A stretch of DNA of 12,710 nt from an uncultured Mucilaginibacter sp. (GCF_946481715.1 NZ_CAMLOV010000160.1:1-12710); one strand, 5' to 3'; shown: positions 1-7,955, counted from the first letter of the stretch. Made by a program: numbers and translations. The notes: generated by a model not told the origin, from the sequence alone.

Positions 1-713
1 CCTTCACCACCACCCATAGGGTGATCTACCGGGTTCATGGCAACACCACGAACTCTTGGGCGACGGCCTAACCAGCGTTTGCGGCCAGCTTTACCTAACA
101 CAGCGTTTGCTCTTTCGCCATTTGAAACGGTACCAATAGTTGCCAAACAAGTCGACAATATCATACGCGTTTCGCCAGAAGGCAACTTGATGATGGCATA
201 TTTACCATCACGTGCTGATAACTGAGCGTAAGTACCTGCGCTGCGGGCAATGATACCACCCTGGCCAGGGTTTAACTCAATATTGTGAATGATAGAACCT
301 AACGGGATGTTTTTTAAAGGCATGGTATTACCAACCTCTGGTGCAGCACCCTCGCCAGATAAAACTACCGTTCCAACTGTTAAGCCTTCCGGAGCTATCA
401 TGTATCGTTTTTCACCATCTACAAAATGTAACAGGGCTATACGTGCCGATCTGTTTGGATCGTACTCGATAGTTGCAACTTTTGCAGGGATGTCAAATTT
501 ATTGCGTTTAAAATCAATTAATCTGTACGCTTGCTTGTGGCCACCACCTAAATAGCGCATGGTCATTTTACCGCTGTGGTTACGTCCGCCCGATCTTGTG
601 TTGGCTGCTTGAACCAACGACTTTTCAGGAACGTTTGTTGTTATATCTGAATTAGATACATCAATCCTGAAACGGGTACCCGGGGTTACCGGTTTAAATC
701 TCTTTACTGCCAT
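1..713 (-). CDS. rplB: 50S ribosomal protein L2 (3' end cut by window edge)
   Basis: L2 is a primary 23S rRNA-binding protein of the large subunit, near the peptidyl-transferase centre and needed for subunit joining. Translating the minus strand from the ATG at 711-713 gives [14 protein letters not shown] and runs open for 237 residues to the window edge. The family is about 274 residues, so only the basic C-terminal tail is missing. Visible landmarks are [19 protein letters not shown] near residues 43-60, [16 protein letters not shown] in the OB-like domain, and [11 protein letters not shown] ending at residue 237. The loop histidine of the DHP motif is present. Most phyla have HPHGGGE where this protein has HPMGGGE, which from memory is normal for Bacteroidetes. 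It starts 7 bases after the rplW stop, in the usual order rplC-rplD-rplW-rplB, so it is cotranscribed. Confidence 0.98.
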   Translation of the reverse strand, partial: MAVKRFKPVTPGTRFRIDVSNSDITTNVPEKSLVQAANTRSGGRNHSGKMTMRYLGGGHKQAYRLIDFKRNKFDIPAKVATIEYDPNRSARIALLHFVDGEKRYMIAPEGLTVGTVVLSGEGAAPEVGNTMPLKNIPLGSIIHNIELNPGQGGIIARSAGTYAQLSARDGKYAIIKLPSGETRMILSTCLATIGTVSNGERANAVLGKAGRKRWLGRRPRVRGVAMNPVDHPMGGGE

Positions 714-720
714 TTTCGTA

Positions 721-1011
721 TTATATATTGCTGTAAAAATCTATTGTTTCACCATCTTTCAGCGTAATGATGGCCTTTTTATAAGCAGCGGCGCGGCCAG
801 ATACTGCACCTGCTTTTGTGTTGCGGCTTTTAAGCTTGCCTACGTATTTCATTGTGTTAACTGCTGTAATGTTAACACCATACATAGCCTCAATAGCGCC
901 TTTTATCTGAATTTTGTTAGCTCTTGGATCAACCTTGAAAGCATAGCGGTTAAGCTTCTCAGTTAATTGAGTAATCTTTTCAGTAAGTAAGGGTTTCTTT
1001 AAAATTTCCAT
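721..1011 (-). CDS. rplW: 50S ribosomal protein L23
   Basis: L23 binds domain III of 23S rRNA at the exit of the peptide tunnel and is the docking site for trigger factor and SRP. The 96-residue product matches the family length. It begins [16 protein letters not shown], the conserved N-terminal strand and helix with the LTEK motif, and continues with [32 protein letters not shown], the classic L23 core. The ATG at 1009-1011 lies only 2 bases after the rplD stop, so the genes are translationally close within one operon. The C-terminal half carries the basic extension [23 protein letters not shown] that contacts rRNA, and the protein ends with the usual [10 protein letters not shown] strand. 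Nothing is unusual. Confidence 0.98.
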   Translation of the reverse strand: MEILKKPLLTEKITQLTEKLNRYAFKVDPRANKIQIKGAIEAMYGVNITAVNTMKYVGKLKSRNTKAGAVSGRAAAYKKAIITLKDGETIDFYSNI

Positions 1012-1013
1012 AA

Positions 1014-1646
1014 TTACTTAGCTAATGCTTCCTCCAAAGTTTTAACAGCGCCTGTTGTAAGGATAAGTTTGCCTGCATTTAACACATCGTAAGTGTTAAG
1101 TTCGGTAACGTTGATAACCTTAGTTTTCTTCAGGTTCCTGCTTGATAAATACACATTGTTGTTTTCTGCGCCTGCAAGTACCAACAACGTTTTGTCGTTA
1201 GTAACATTCAGGTCAGCTTCCATCTGGATGTAAGTTTTGGTTTTGATGGCGTCAAAATTGAAGTCTTCAAGAACCAGGATGTTATTGTCCTTTGCTTTGT
1301 ATGATAAAGCTGATACACGTGCCAATGATTTAAGCTTTTTGTTCAGCTTAAAGCTATAGTCGCGCGGCTGCGGGCCAAACACACGGCCACCACCATTAAA
1401 TAATGGAGATTTGATGCTACCTGCACGGGCGCCGCCTGTACCTTTTTGTTTATGTAATTTGCGGGTACTACCTGCAATTTCATTACGTTGTTTTGATTTG
1501 TGCGTACCCTGGCGCTGGTTAGCTAAGAACTGCTTTACATCTAAGTAAATAGCATGATCATTGGGCTCTACACCGAATACGGACTCAGGCAGCTGCACCT
1601 TGGCACCTGTTTCTTTACCTGATAGATTTAATACGTTGATTTCCAT
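1014..1646 (-). CDS. rplD: 50S ribosomal protein L4
   Basis: L4 is an early-assembly 23S rRNA-binding protein whose long loop lines the peptide exit tunnel. The 210-residue length is normal. The rRNA-binding loop is intact, from about residue 50 to 105: [20 protein letters not shown], then a [12 protein letters not shown] segment and a [20 protein letters not shown] segment. The C-terminal Rossmann-like part contains LVLEDFNFD and [17 protein letters not shown]. In gamma-proteobacteria L4 represses its own operon through the S10 leader. Whether it does so here is unknown, but the operon now starts at rplC with its own leader. The ATG at 1644-1646 is separated from the rplC stop by one base, so coupled translation is likely. 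Confidence 0.98.
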   Translation of the reverse strand: MEINVLNLSGKETGAKVQLPESVFGVEPNDHAIYLDVKQFLANQRQGTHKSKQRNEIAGSTRKLHKQKGTGGARAGSIKSPLFNGGGRVFGPQPRDYSFKLNKKLKSLARVSALSYKAKDNNILVLEDFNFDAIKTKTYIQMEADLNVTNDKTLLVLAGAENNNVYLSSRNLKKTKVINVTELNTYDVLNAGKLILTTGAVKTLEEALAK

Positions 1647-1647
1647 C

Positions 1648-2265
1648 TTATTTATCCAATATTACGAATGAACCCTTAGCTCCTGGGATGGAACCCTTAA
1701 CTACAATAAGGTTTTGCTCGCTAAATACTTTAACCACTTGCAGGTTTTGTACTTTAACACGAACGTTGCCCATTTGGCCAGCCATACGCATACCTTTAAA
1801 TACGCGTGAAGGCCAAGAAGAAGCTCCTAATGAACCTGGCGCACGTAAACGGTTGTGCTGGCCGTGAGTTTGCATACCCACACCACCAAAACCATGGCGC
1901 TTTACCACACCCTGAAAACCTTTACCTTTTGAAGTACCAACTACATCAACAAAATCGCCGGCAGCAAAAATATCTACAGTGATAGTATCACCTAAGTTTT
2001 TTTCGTCCGTGAAAGTTTTGAATTCTACAAGCTTACGCTTAGGAGTAGTGCCGGCTTTTTCAAAATGGCCTTTTAGAGGTGCAGAAGTGTTTTTTTCCTT
2101 CTTTTCGCCATACGCTAACTGAACAGCAGCGTATCCGTCTGTTTCTACAGACCTGACCTGAGTTACTACGCAAGGGCCAGCTTCGATTACAGTGCAGGGG
2201 ATATTTTTCCCTGTTTCATCGAAAATGCTGGTCATTCCTACTTTTTTACCAATTAATCCTGACAT
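1648..2265 (-). CDS. rplC: 50S ribosomal protein L3
   Basis: L3 nucleates large-subunit assembly and sends a loop towards the peptidyl-transferase centre. I use the ATG at 2263-2265, giving 205 residues starting [19 protein letters not shown], the universal L3 N-terminus. The reading frame stays open upstream to 2370, but that extension covers the promoter and leader and has no family similarity. Conserved blocks include [31 protein letters not shown], then [37 protein letters not shown], and [20 protein letters not shown] near the C-terminus. This is the first gene of the operon here, whereas in most bacteria it follows rpsJ. A consensus Bacteroidetes promoter lies about 75 bases upstream. 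Confidence 0.97.
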   Translation of the reverse strand: MSGLIGKKVGMTSIFDETGKNIPCTVIEAGPCVVTQVRSVETDGYAAVQLAYGEKKEKNTSAPLKGHFEKAGTTPKRKLVEFKTFTDEKNLGDTITVDIFAAGDFVDVVGTSKGKGFQGVVKRHGFGGVGMQTHGQHNRLRAPGSLGASSWPSRVFKGMRMAGQMGNVRVKVQNLQVVKVFSEQNLIVVKGSIPGAKGSFVILDK

Positions 2266-2289
2266 TTTCTTTATTTTATTTGTGCCCAT

Positions 2290-2307
2290 CGAAGCAGTAG
2301 GGCTTCG
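2290..2307 (-). promoter_or_regulatory. hairpin in the rplC 5' leader
   Basis: The roughly 70-base untranslated leader between the predicted start of transcription (about 2334) and the rplC ATG contains a perfect 6-bp stem, CGAAGC (2290-2295) with GCTTCG (2302-2307), and a 6-base loop. A second palindrome, CCCTTAAGGG (2327-2336), sits at the predicted transcript 5' end. A leader of this kind could bind a ribosomal protein for feedback control, but no known r-protein leader motif is recognised, so the regulatory role is inference. Confidence 0.35.
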
Positions 2308-2340
2308 TTCAAGGCATATTATTTCCCCCTTAAGGGACGG

Positions 2341-2371
2341 CAAAGATAGGAATTTTGTATTAATTGTCAAA
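2341..2371 (-). promoter_or_regulatory. Bacteroidetes-type promoter for rplC-rplD-rplW-rplB
   Basis: Read on the minus strand, TTTG (2368-2371) is followed by exactly 19 bases and then TATCTTTG (2341-2348). This matches the -33 TTTG / -7 TAnnTTTG consensus of the Bacteroidetes primary sigma factor. The flanking DNA is AT-rich, with a 12-base palindrome AAATAATTATTT at 2391-2402 upstream. Transcription would begin near 2334, so the rplC operon has a private start and does not depend on reading through from rpsJ. Confidence 0.85.
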
Positions 2372-2559
2372 TACTTAGCAAGTTATTTTTAAATAATTAT
2401 TTGTAAGGAAGAAAAAGGCGGTTGAAACATAACTCCCCCCCTTTAATTTACCTCATTTTCAGTGCGATTTAAGAAAGATTACAGCTATTGCGGTGAACTG
2501 TGCGGGAGCTTAGGTGACCGCTCTCATAAAATATCCGGACAGTATTTGCGGGCAATATA

Positions 2560-2589
2560 TTGCAAAATTTTAACGAAGTTTTATCTTTA
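2560..2589 (+). promoter_or_regulatory. promoter for the TonB-C-domain gene at 2594
   Basis: TTG (2560-2562), 19 bases, then TATCTTTA (2582-2589), one base off the TAnnTTTG consensus. The ATG of the signal-peptide protein begins only 4 bases after the -7 element, so the transcript would have little or no 5' leader. The promoter also argues against using upstream in-frame starts at 2462, because those codons would lie before the transcript begins. With the rplC promoter it accounts for most of the 328-base divergent spacer 2266-2593. Confidence 0.6.
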
Positions 2590-2593
2590 CAGT

Positions 2594-3250
2594 ATGAAGT
2601 ATTTCTGCACCTTTTTAGCTCTTGTATTTGTTTCCTTTGCAACGCAGGCACAAACCACGCCCGATACCACAAAGAAAACCCCGCCTGTTATGAAGGAATG
2701 GCCCAAAGGCCAGCAGGTTTTCTCAGCAGTTGAGCAAGTGCCTGTGTATCCGGGTGGTACCGCAGCATTTAGTAATTATATTAGCCGCACCCTTAAATAT
2801 CCCGAGGTGGCCCGCTTAATAGGTATTGATGGGCGGCTGATGATGAGATTTATTGTAGAGCCAGACGGTAAGGTAAGCAATGTGAGCCCTGTTAACTGTA
2901 TAGGGGCTGGCTGCGAGGCAGAGGCCGTACGCGTATTACAGGAATCGAAAGCATGGAGCCCGGGTATTCAAGATGGTAAACCTGTACGGGTGCAATTTGT
3001 AGTGCCAATAAGTTTCATTGTAGACAAAGGCAAAGTGAACATGAAGGACCTCCGTGCATCCAATTACGGATTTGTATTTAATATAAAGGATAAGCTTTAT
3101 ACAATCGACGAAGCGCAGGACATTCTCGGAAAGTCCTTTCTATCCGAACAGGTGCAAATTGCCGAGCCTTTTTATAACGCTAATAACGATGCCAAATATC
3201 TAATGCCCAGCAAAAAGGAAGTTTATATAGTGAAGATGAAGGCTCAATAA
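2594..3250 (+). CDS. secreted TonB C-terminal domain protein
   Basis: The chosen ATG gives 218 residues beginning MKYFCTFLALVFVSFATQAQ, a clear Sec signal peptide cleaved near residue 20. Longer in-frame starts would bury it and would cross the promoter. Residues about 42-145 form a TonB C-terminal domain with the features usual in Bacteroidetes: VPVYPGG, YISRTLKYPEVARLIGIDGR, an FIVEPDGKVSNV strand, WSPGIQDGKPVRVQF and VPISF. Classical TonB has a membrane anchor and a proline-rich spanner. This protein has neither, so it is probably a free periplasmic relative and not a proven energy transducer. Residues 146-218 are an unassigned extension. Two cysteines, NCIGAGC (residues 101-107), could form a disulfide. 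The next gene follows after 26 bases on the same strand, suggesting an operon. Confidence 0.85.
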   Translation: MKYFCTFLALVFVSFATQAQTTPDTTKKTPPVMKEWPKGQQVFSAVEQVPVYPGGTAAFSNYISRTLKYPEVARLIGIDGRLMMRFIVEPDGKVSNVSPVNCIGAGCEAEAVRVLQESKAWSPGIQDGKPVRVQFVVPISFIVDKGKVNMKDLRASNYGFVFNIKDKLYTIDEAQDILGKSFLSEQVQIAEPFYNANNDAKYLMPSKKEVYIVKMKAQ

Positions 3251-3276
3251 CTTATAGGTGTTAAACACTATATATT

Positions 3277-4098
3277 ATGAACGAAGAAGAACAAAATCAC
3301 GATGAGCAGGAAGCCCTGCGGATGGAAAATGAGTTCCTGCGGATGAAACTGCAGGCCGAGCATGGCGCACAATCTTTTAGTTCGGGTAATTTACCACCCG
3401 AGATAGAACACGATTTCCTAAAGAACATCATGGCGTTTGAAAATTCTTGGGCAAGCAATAAACGTGAGAAAGTGGGCGAGCTTTTAGGCAATCCGCATTT
3501 TGCCAAAGCAGATGAACTCAGCGACGATGAGATTGATACAGCACTGGCAAAATTAACCTCTTTGCTTGCAGAACATCATATGGCGCTCGACTTTTTGGGT
3601 GAGTACCCTAACCGCCTTAAATATGCATTTATTGTAGATGAATTGTTTGAGCACGAAAACAATGGCATGAAAATGCCCGGGATGACAACGCATTTCACTT
3701 ACGAAGAATTTCATCCTAACCACGAACTGGATATCCGCAACCGGGCGGAGGAGTTTTTCCAGGGATGGTTTAAGCGCGACCTGGATGGAGCTTGGGGCTT
3801 ATCAGACGAGTTTATTGTGGCAGGCAACGCTGTATTGAACAAGAAGCAATTAGCAGCGAGGTTTAAAAGCATATTTGATTCGTATAAGGGTTTTACCAAC
3901 GCCGAATACGTCATCGGGAACATCCACTTTGAATTTAAAGGCGAAACCGGCATGGGTCATGCCGAGGGCTTTGTTAAATATGCCGCCTTTTTAGACGGCG
4001 GCCAAGAAGTAATCAAAAAAGGCCCGTTCAAAATCTACCTTCCCAGCGAGTACGGTTGGTGGACGATATTTAGTGTGGTTTTCCCGGGGTTTGAGTAG
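3277..4098 (+). CDS. conserved protein of unknown function, possible NTF2-like C-terminal domain
   Basis: The 273-residue product is cytoplasmic: it has no signal peptide or membrane segment. Residues 1-30 are highly charged and heptad-like (EEEQNHDEQEALRMENEFLR), likely a short coiled coil. Residues about 40-130 are predicted helical (PPEIEHDFLKNIMAFENSW, LAEHHMALDFLGEYPNRL). Residues about 150-273 look like an NTF2/SnoaL-like alpha+beta cone: a helical start RAEEFFQGWFKRDLDGAWGL, then strands, ending in FKIYLPSEYGWWTIFSVVF. That assignment is from pattern only. The start is the first ATG, 26 bases after the upstream TonB-C gene, and the two are probably cotranscribed. I do not recognise a named family or a catalytic motif. 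Confidence 0.8.
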   Translation: MNEEEQNHDEQEALRMENEFLRMKLQAEHGAQSFSSGNLPPEIEHDFLKNIMAFENSWASNKREKVGELLGNPHFAKADELSDDEIDTALAKLTSLLAEHHMALDFLGEYPNRLKYAFIVDELFEHENNGMKMPGMTTHFTYEEFHPNHELDIRNRAEEFFQGWFKRDLDGAWGLSDEFIVAGNAVLNKKQLAARFKSIFDSYKGFTNAEYVIGNIHFEFKGETGMGHAEGFVKYAAFLDGGQEVIKKGPFKIYLPSEYGWWTIFSVVFPGFE

Positions 4099-4104
4099 CA
4101 GTAT

Positions 4105-4124
4105 AATCCGATTAAAGGATTTTT
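4105..4124. terminator. weak terminator in the convergent gap
   Basis: AATCC (4105-4109) and GGATT (4117-4121) form a 5-bp stem with a 7-base loop, followed by a T run (4120-4124) on the plus strand. It lies between the stop of the 3277 gene and the stop of the minus-strand acyltransferase. The stem is short, so confidence is modest. Confidence 0.4.
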
Positions 4125-5403
4125 AAGTTTTCGGTAAAAACCAGCCCCTTATAGCGGGCTGCATCTTTTTCTCTAACAAGTAACATAAACCCAGCAGCAC
4201 CGGCATAAATACCATTAAGCGTACAGCAAAGGTAAAGGCGCTGGTGTTAAAAGAGTCGACTATCCCCATGGCAAAAATAAGAGGGAAGTGCAGTATATAC
4301 ACCGCATACGAAACCCCGCCCAGCCAGGTACCCACCTTTAATAAATACTTGCTTACTGTATTTATTAGGCTGAAATTGAGCAATGGCAATATTATGCTAA
4401 TAGCGTAATAAACTACCGACAATACAAAGTGCAAAATATGCGGCCCTGCCTGCTGCATCATATACTTGCGGGCAGTTAAAGCTATGCCGGCAACCATTAT
4501 AAGGTGGATAAAAATGCACAGCATCTTATGAAATTTGAACCGTTTGCCCGAAAATATACAAACCGCGTATGTACAAAACGGCAGCCAAACCAAATCGGTA
4601 TGCGACATAAAGGTTTGCCAAATCAGTTTTACCGGCGCGTATTGCAGGTGAAAATTAAACAGCAGGTAGCTTATCCGGTCGGGCAACAGATCCAAACCGG
4701 GGCGCCCGAGCACTTCGTTTACCGAGAGCAGCAGGAATAAAGCCCCTATAAGATTATTGGGATTATAAGGTTTCTCTTGTGGAACTCCATATCGTGCAAT
4801 ACATAAACCCGCCATCCAAAATGCAAAGCCAAATAAGTAGGATGATATTATAGGTATATGCGGGTTTGGGTAACCGATGTAAAAAAGCAATGCAATAAGC
4901 AGCGAACCAAAGAAAACAACCGCCGAATTGAGCCTGAAGTACGACAGTGGAATGAAAAGTAAGTAATATACCAACTCGTAATGTAAGGACCATGCTGGCC
5001 CATTTCCCGACAATGGCGGCACTACTAATACCTGTAACATCGCAACGTTCATAACTATATCCCACAGGGTGGCATCAAACCGCATTATCAGCAAGGTTAC
5101 AAGTATCGAAACAAGGTATATGGGATATATTCTTATCAAGCGTTTCTTTATATAAGTGCCAATGGTGGCAGCAGTAAGCCCTTGCTTATTACTAATGGCG
5201 ATAACATAACCCGACAGCACAAAGAACACCAGCAGCCACAAATGCCCCGTAGGCGACAGCACATTTAATAAAGTTGGCGCGTAGTATTTATTAAACGCGG
5301 TGTAAAGGATAAGCATATGGCAAAACACCACAAATATTGCCGCGTACCCGCGTAATGCCTCAAGGTTTTCGTTTATATAGTGTTTGGGTTGGGTTTGATG
5401 CAT
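4123..5403 (-). CDS. membrane acyltransferase, acyltransferase_3 family
   Basis: This is a polytopic inner-membrane O-acyltransferase of 426 residues (OafA/NodX/WecH-type fold). The family moves acyl groups, often acetyl, onto surface polysaccharides, lipids or other exported substrates. Motifs seen are LEALRGYAAIFVVFCHM (residues 14-30, with Arg18 and the conserved His29), FFVLSGYVI (60-68), KKRLIRIYPIYL (86-97) and PAWSLHYELVYYL (136-148, with Glu143). About ten hydrophobic segments follow through to the C-terminus. There is no fused SGNH domain. The gene lies 67 bases downstream of the prephenate dehydrogenase gene on the same strand and may be cotranscribed, though no functional link between them is evident. 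The substrate cannot be read from the sequence. It is only distantly related to the second acyltransferase at 8916-10169. Confidence 0.9.
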   Translation of the reverse strand: MHQTQPKHYINENLEALRGYAAIFVVFCHMLILYTAFNKYYAPTLLNVLSPTGHLWLLVFFVLSGYVIAISNKQGLTAATIGTYIKKRLIRIYPIYLVSILVTLLIMRFDATLWDIVMNVAMLQVLVVPPLSGNGPAWSLHYELVYYLLFIPLSYFRLNSAVVFFGSLLIALLFYIGYPNPHIPIISSYLFGFAFWMAGLCIARYGVPQEKPYNPNNLIGALFLLLSVNEVLGRPGLDLLPDRISYLLFNFHLQYAPVKLIWQTFMSHTDLVWLPFCTYAVCIFSGKRFKFHKMLCIFIHLIMVAGIALTARKYMMQQAGPHILHFVLSVVYYAISIILPLLNFSLINTVSKYLLKVGTWLGGVSYAVYILHFPLIFAMGIVDSFNTSAFTFAVRLMVFMPVLLGLCYLLEKKMQPAIRGWFLPKT

Positions 5404-5470
5404 ATCTATTACTGTTTCCTGTAAGGTTTGGGTAGGGTTTAATATTGTTTTATACCGATTTGGATCAAAT

Positions 5471-6727
5471 TTACTCCATCAATCTTCGTATCAACTCAGC
5501 ACTTTGCTTATTCCCTTCTTCCAGCCTTCCTTTAAAAAAGGCTTGCACCTCATTAAAATGCTTCTTGTAACCTTCCATATCGCCGTACCCAATAATGGCC
5601 GACCACTCCCGCACCGCCGAGTGGAACTCCAGGTCGTCGCCACGAATTGTCTTATCATACAGTGCTGTTTCAATCGATTCTTCCAGCAGCGCTTCGTTCT
5701 TAAACAAATACTCGGCAATGCCTAACCGTAAGCGGAACGGCGGCGTTTGGCATATCAGGTTATCGTATGGGTTTACGCCAAGGTTATGCCAGGCATCAAC
5801 CATGCTTAATATGCTAAGATGCGAATTTGGTTTCTGGTGGCCGGCATCCTTCGCTAACGAAAACTCCTGCATCACCTTATCATTAAACATTATAGGCTTG
5901 CGGCTTTCGTGGAAAACAAAATCGCGCGCCCGGTAAAGGCGTCTGCGAAATTCAGTTTCCTCCTCTTTTATCATCAACTTAAACAGTTCCGATTCGGAAT
6001 TGGCGTATTGCTTTACCTGCTGCCTCGCGTACGGATTTAAAATAGCAAGGCCGGCATATACGTGCGCTTTATAGCTAAAAATACGCAGTGTGGTTAATAT
6101 CTTCACGTTATCAATGCCGCCAACATACGAAGCATTCTCCCAGGGGAAAAATCCGGCTGCTTTCCACGCTGTGCCCATGCTTTCAAAACCTACGTGGGTA
6201 ACCGCCTGCGTATCGGCTACAATTTTATCATGCTCGTGGTAGTCGGCTATTTCTACAATATCTGTTTCCACCGCTGTAAACAGGTCCAACATACGCTGGT
6301 ACGCATCACCTTCATACCTGTGTGGTATCAATATCAGTTTTTGGCCTTTGGGTTGAAAACCTGGGCCGTGCATGGCATGGAAGGTAACAATCTGCGCATC
6401 AGCCGGGAGGTGTTTTTCAAAAACCGCTATCTCAGGGTGCTTTACGGACGTTTGCCCGGCCACAATAGCGCCGTATTTAGTTGATGGGCCGCACTGCGCA
6501 ACCACCTGTTCCAGTTTGTCTGCCTCAACCGAGTATATGATCAGGTCGCTTACGCGCGAAACATCCTTGCCGTCATCCATTAGCTTTATACCTAAGGGGT
6601 CAAGTTCTTCTTCTAATTTCTCGCGGTTAGCTGGCAGGTCGCACCCGCAAACGGTGTAGCCCGCTTTTACAAAGGCTTTGGCGTATAAACGCCCCATATC
6701 GCCCAAACCAATAAAACCTATATGCAT
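5471..6727 (-). CDS. tyrA: prephenate dehydrogenase, fungal TYR1-like
   Basis: The family oxidatively decarboxylates prephenate to 4-hydroxyphenylpyruvate in tyrosine biosynthesis, using NAD(P)+. The 418-residue protein starts MHIGFIGLGDMG, a Rossmann GxGxxG loop at residues 4-12. VSRVSDLIIYSVEAD (56-70), AGQTS (90-94), EIAVFEKHLP, HAMHGP (117-122, a counterpart of the bacterial HPMxGP active-site motif), EHDKIVADTQAVTH (165-178), LRIFSYKAHVYAGLAILNP (214-232) and PNSHLSILSMVDAW (300-313) follow. From memory these blocks align almost end to end with yeast Tyr1p, and much better than with the usual shorter bacterial TyrA. There is no chorismate mutase or ACT domain. No aro or phe gene is nearby, so this may be a second, acquired copy. 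The symbol tyrA refers to function. The enzyme call is confident; the origin is inference. Confidence 0.85.
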   Translation of the reverse strand: MHIGFIGLGDMGRLYAKAFVKAGYTVCGCDLPANREKLEEELDPLGIKLMDDGKDVSRVSDLIIYSVEADKLEQVVAQCGPSTKYGAIVAGQTSVKHPEIAVFEKHLPADAQIVTFHAMHGPGFQPKGQKLILIPHRYEGDAYQRMLDLFTAVETDIVEIADYHEHDKIVADTQAVTHVGFESMGTAWKAAGFFPWENASYVGGIDNVKILTTLRIFSYKAHVYAGLAILNPYARQQVKQYANSESELFKLMIKEEETEFRRRLYRARDFVFHESRKPIMFNDKVMQEFSLAKDAGHQKPNSHLSILSMVDAWHNLGVNPYDNLICQTPPFRLRLGIAEYLFKNEALLEESIETALYDKTIRGDDLEFHSAVREWSAIIGYGDMEGYKKHFNEVQAFFKGRLEEGNKQSAELIRRLME

Positions 6728-7101
6728 ATTGTAAATAAAGGCCTAATATAGGATTTTGCTAATTACACTCAGTTAGTCAAGGGCGTCGTCTTTAGGATTT
6801 TTACAAGCTTATTCCATTGATCAGGTTAAAACCATCGTTATTCAGCTGTTCGTGCCCGATCCGAAAGCGAGCAAGCCGAAAAGCAATTGAAATTATTGCC
6901 AAAAGCCATTCTAAGATTTCCCTACTCAATTAGCATAAAATTGCAGCTTTTTTATACTTTTAAGAAGTGGAACTTACTTATGAGGCAAAATCATAAATAT
7001 CGCGGATAAACCATGCCTTAAAATTAATTTTACAAACTTTAGGTTATATTATTCCGTTTAAAGTAATGTGCCGGTCCAAATAGAAACTTGTTACCCCCGA
7101 T
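6728..7101. other. 374-base intergenic gap between divergent genes
   Basis: This spacer separates the minus-strand prephenate dehydrogenase from the plus-strand gene at 7102, so it must hold two divergent promoters. I found no good TTTG/TAnnTTTG pair in either direction. A TACTTTTA (6955-6962) is close to a -7 element but has no -33 partner. No ORF with recognisable similarity, tRNA or strong hairpin is visible. The 6810-6920 stretch is less AT-rich than its flanks and could be a decayed gene fragment, but no frame is convincing. Confidence 0.4.
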
Positions 7102-7908
7102 ATGCAACGTTATATGATAAAGCTATTTAAATCATCTGCGATTATTTTATTATTACTATTAGCAGGTGGTGTATCCGTCACCCATGCGCAGGACACCGCA
7201 AAAAAAGTGAAGCCGGTAGTGCCCAAGCCAGTTGTTGCCACTTCAGCGGCGGTAAAAACCCCGGTAAAGTACAATCCGGGCGCTGCGAAACCAACAATTA
7301 CAAATAAAGCCACAACAGTCCCGGCGGCACAAACGGCAACAAAGCCCGGTTTGGCGACAACCAGGCCAGTGCAGCAATACCAGCCTGAGAACCCCGCCCT
7401 GCTTACAGATAAGAGCCTTAACGGGCAATACCAGTACCTGCTTACCAAAGTATATAACTACCAAAGGCCGCTGATATCGGCTTTGTGGAAGAATTTTTCG
7501 GACACGCTAAGTGCAACCCGCCGTAAACTGAATGAAGCAAATGCGAAGCTATCGCTGCAAACAAAAAAAGCCGATTCATTACAGGCAGATATTACTGCCA
7601 AAGAGCAAAACCTTTCTGCATCCAACGCAAAGGTTGACAGCGTGAGTCTGTTGGGCATATCGCTTGCTAAAAAAACGTATAACTGGATCATGTGGGGATT
7701 GGTTATTGGTTTCGGTGTTATTGCCGTGCTTGTGATAGCCCGATCGGGCGCGCATAGCCGCGAAGCAAGCTACCGCACCAAACTTTATAACGAACTGGAA
7801 GAAGATTACAAAACCTTTAAAGCCAAGGCTAACGAGAAAGAGAAAAAGCTCGCCCGCGAACTGCAAACCGAACGTAACAAATTGGATGAATTGTTGGGTA
7901 AAGGTTAA
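7102..7908 (+). CDS. secreted/membrane coiled-coil protein of unknown function
   Basis: The 268-residue product has a signal peptide (residues 5-30, IKLFKSSAIILLLLLAGG to THAQ), a low-complexity Lys/Pro/Ala/Thr linker (31-95, for example KVKPVVPKPVVATSAAVKTP), and a block NGQYQYLLTKVYNYQRPLISALWKNFSDTLSATRRK (107-142). A coiled coil follows (about 140-182), then one transmembrane helix (194-213, NWIMWGLVIGFGVIAVLVIA) and a charged C-terminal coiled coil (about 222-266). With the signal cleaved, the linker and first coiled coil would be periplasmic and the tail cytoplasmic. A similar architecture occurs in Bacteroidetes proteins that databases often mislabel as tRNA (guanine-N1)-methyltransferase. 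No methyltransferase motif is present here. The ATG at 7114 is an equally good start. The next gene follows after 47 bases. Confidence 0.8.
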   Translation: MQRYMIKLFKSSAIILLLLLAGGVSVTHAQDTAKKVKPVVPKPVVATSAAVKTPVKYNPGAAKPTITNKATTVPAAQTATKPGLATTRPVQQYQPENPALLTDKSLNGQYQYLLTKVYNYQRPLISALWKNFSDTLSATRRKLNEANAKLSLQTKKADSLQADITAKEQNLSASNAKVDSVSLLGISLAKKTYNWIMWGLVIGFGVIAVLVIARSGAHSREASYRTKLYNELEEDYKTFKAKANEKEKKLARELQTERNKLDELLGKG

Positions 7909-7955
7909 GCCTGGCCTTATGATGAAGAAGTAATAGTTAATATCCTGTTTGTATT

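Noticed and set aside
37..555. Plus-strand open frames over rplB
   Set aside because: They are antisense shadows of a highly conserved L2 coding frame and have no signal or similarity of their own.
2266..2370. Longer N-terminus of rplC in the same open frame
   Set aside because: It spans the TATCTTTG promoter and the leader hairpin and has no L3 similarity; the universal L3 N-terminus begins at 2265.
2391..2402. AAATAATTATTT palindrome as an operator
   Set aside because: An AT-only palindrome in an AT-rich upstream region is expected by chance and is more simply a promoter-upstream AT tract.
2462..2593. Upstream extension of the TonB-C gene
   Set aside because: It contains the TTG-N19-TATCTTTA promoter and would place the signal peptide internally.
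5491..6659. Several open frames on both strands over the prephenate dehydrogenase gene
   Set aside because: The TYR1-like frame has family motifs along its whole length; the others are low-complexity overlaps.
6810..6920. Possible decayed gene in the 374-base gap
   Set aside because: All frames are soon interrupted and none gives a recognisable peptide.
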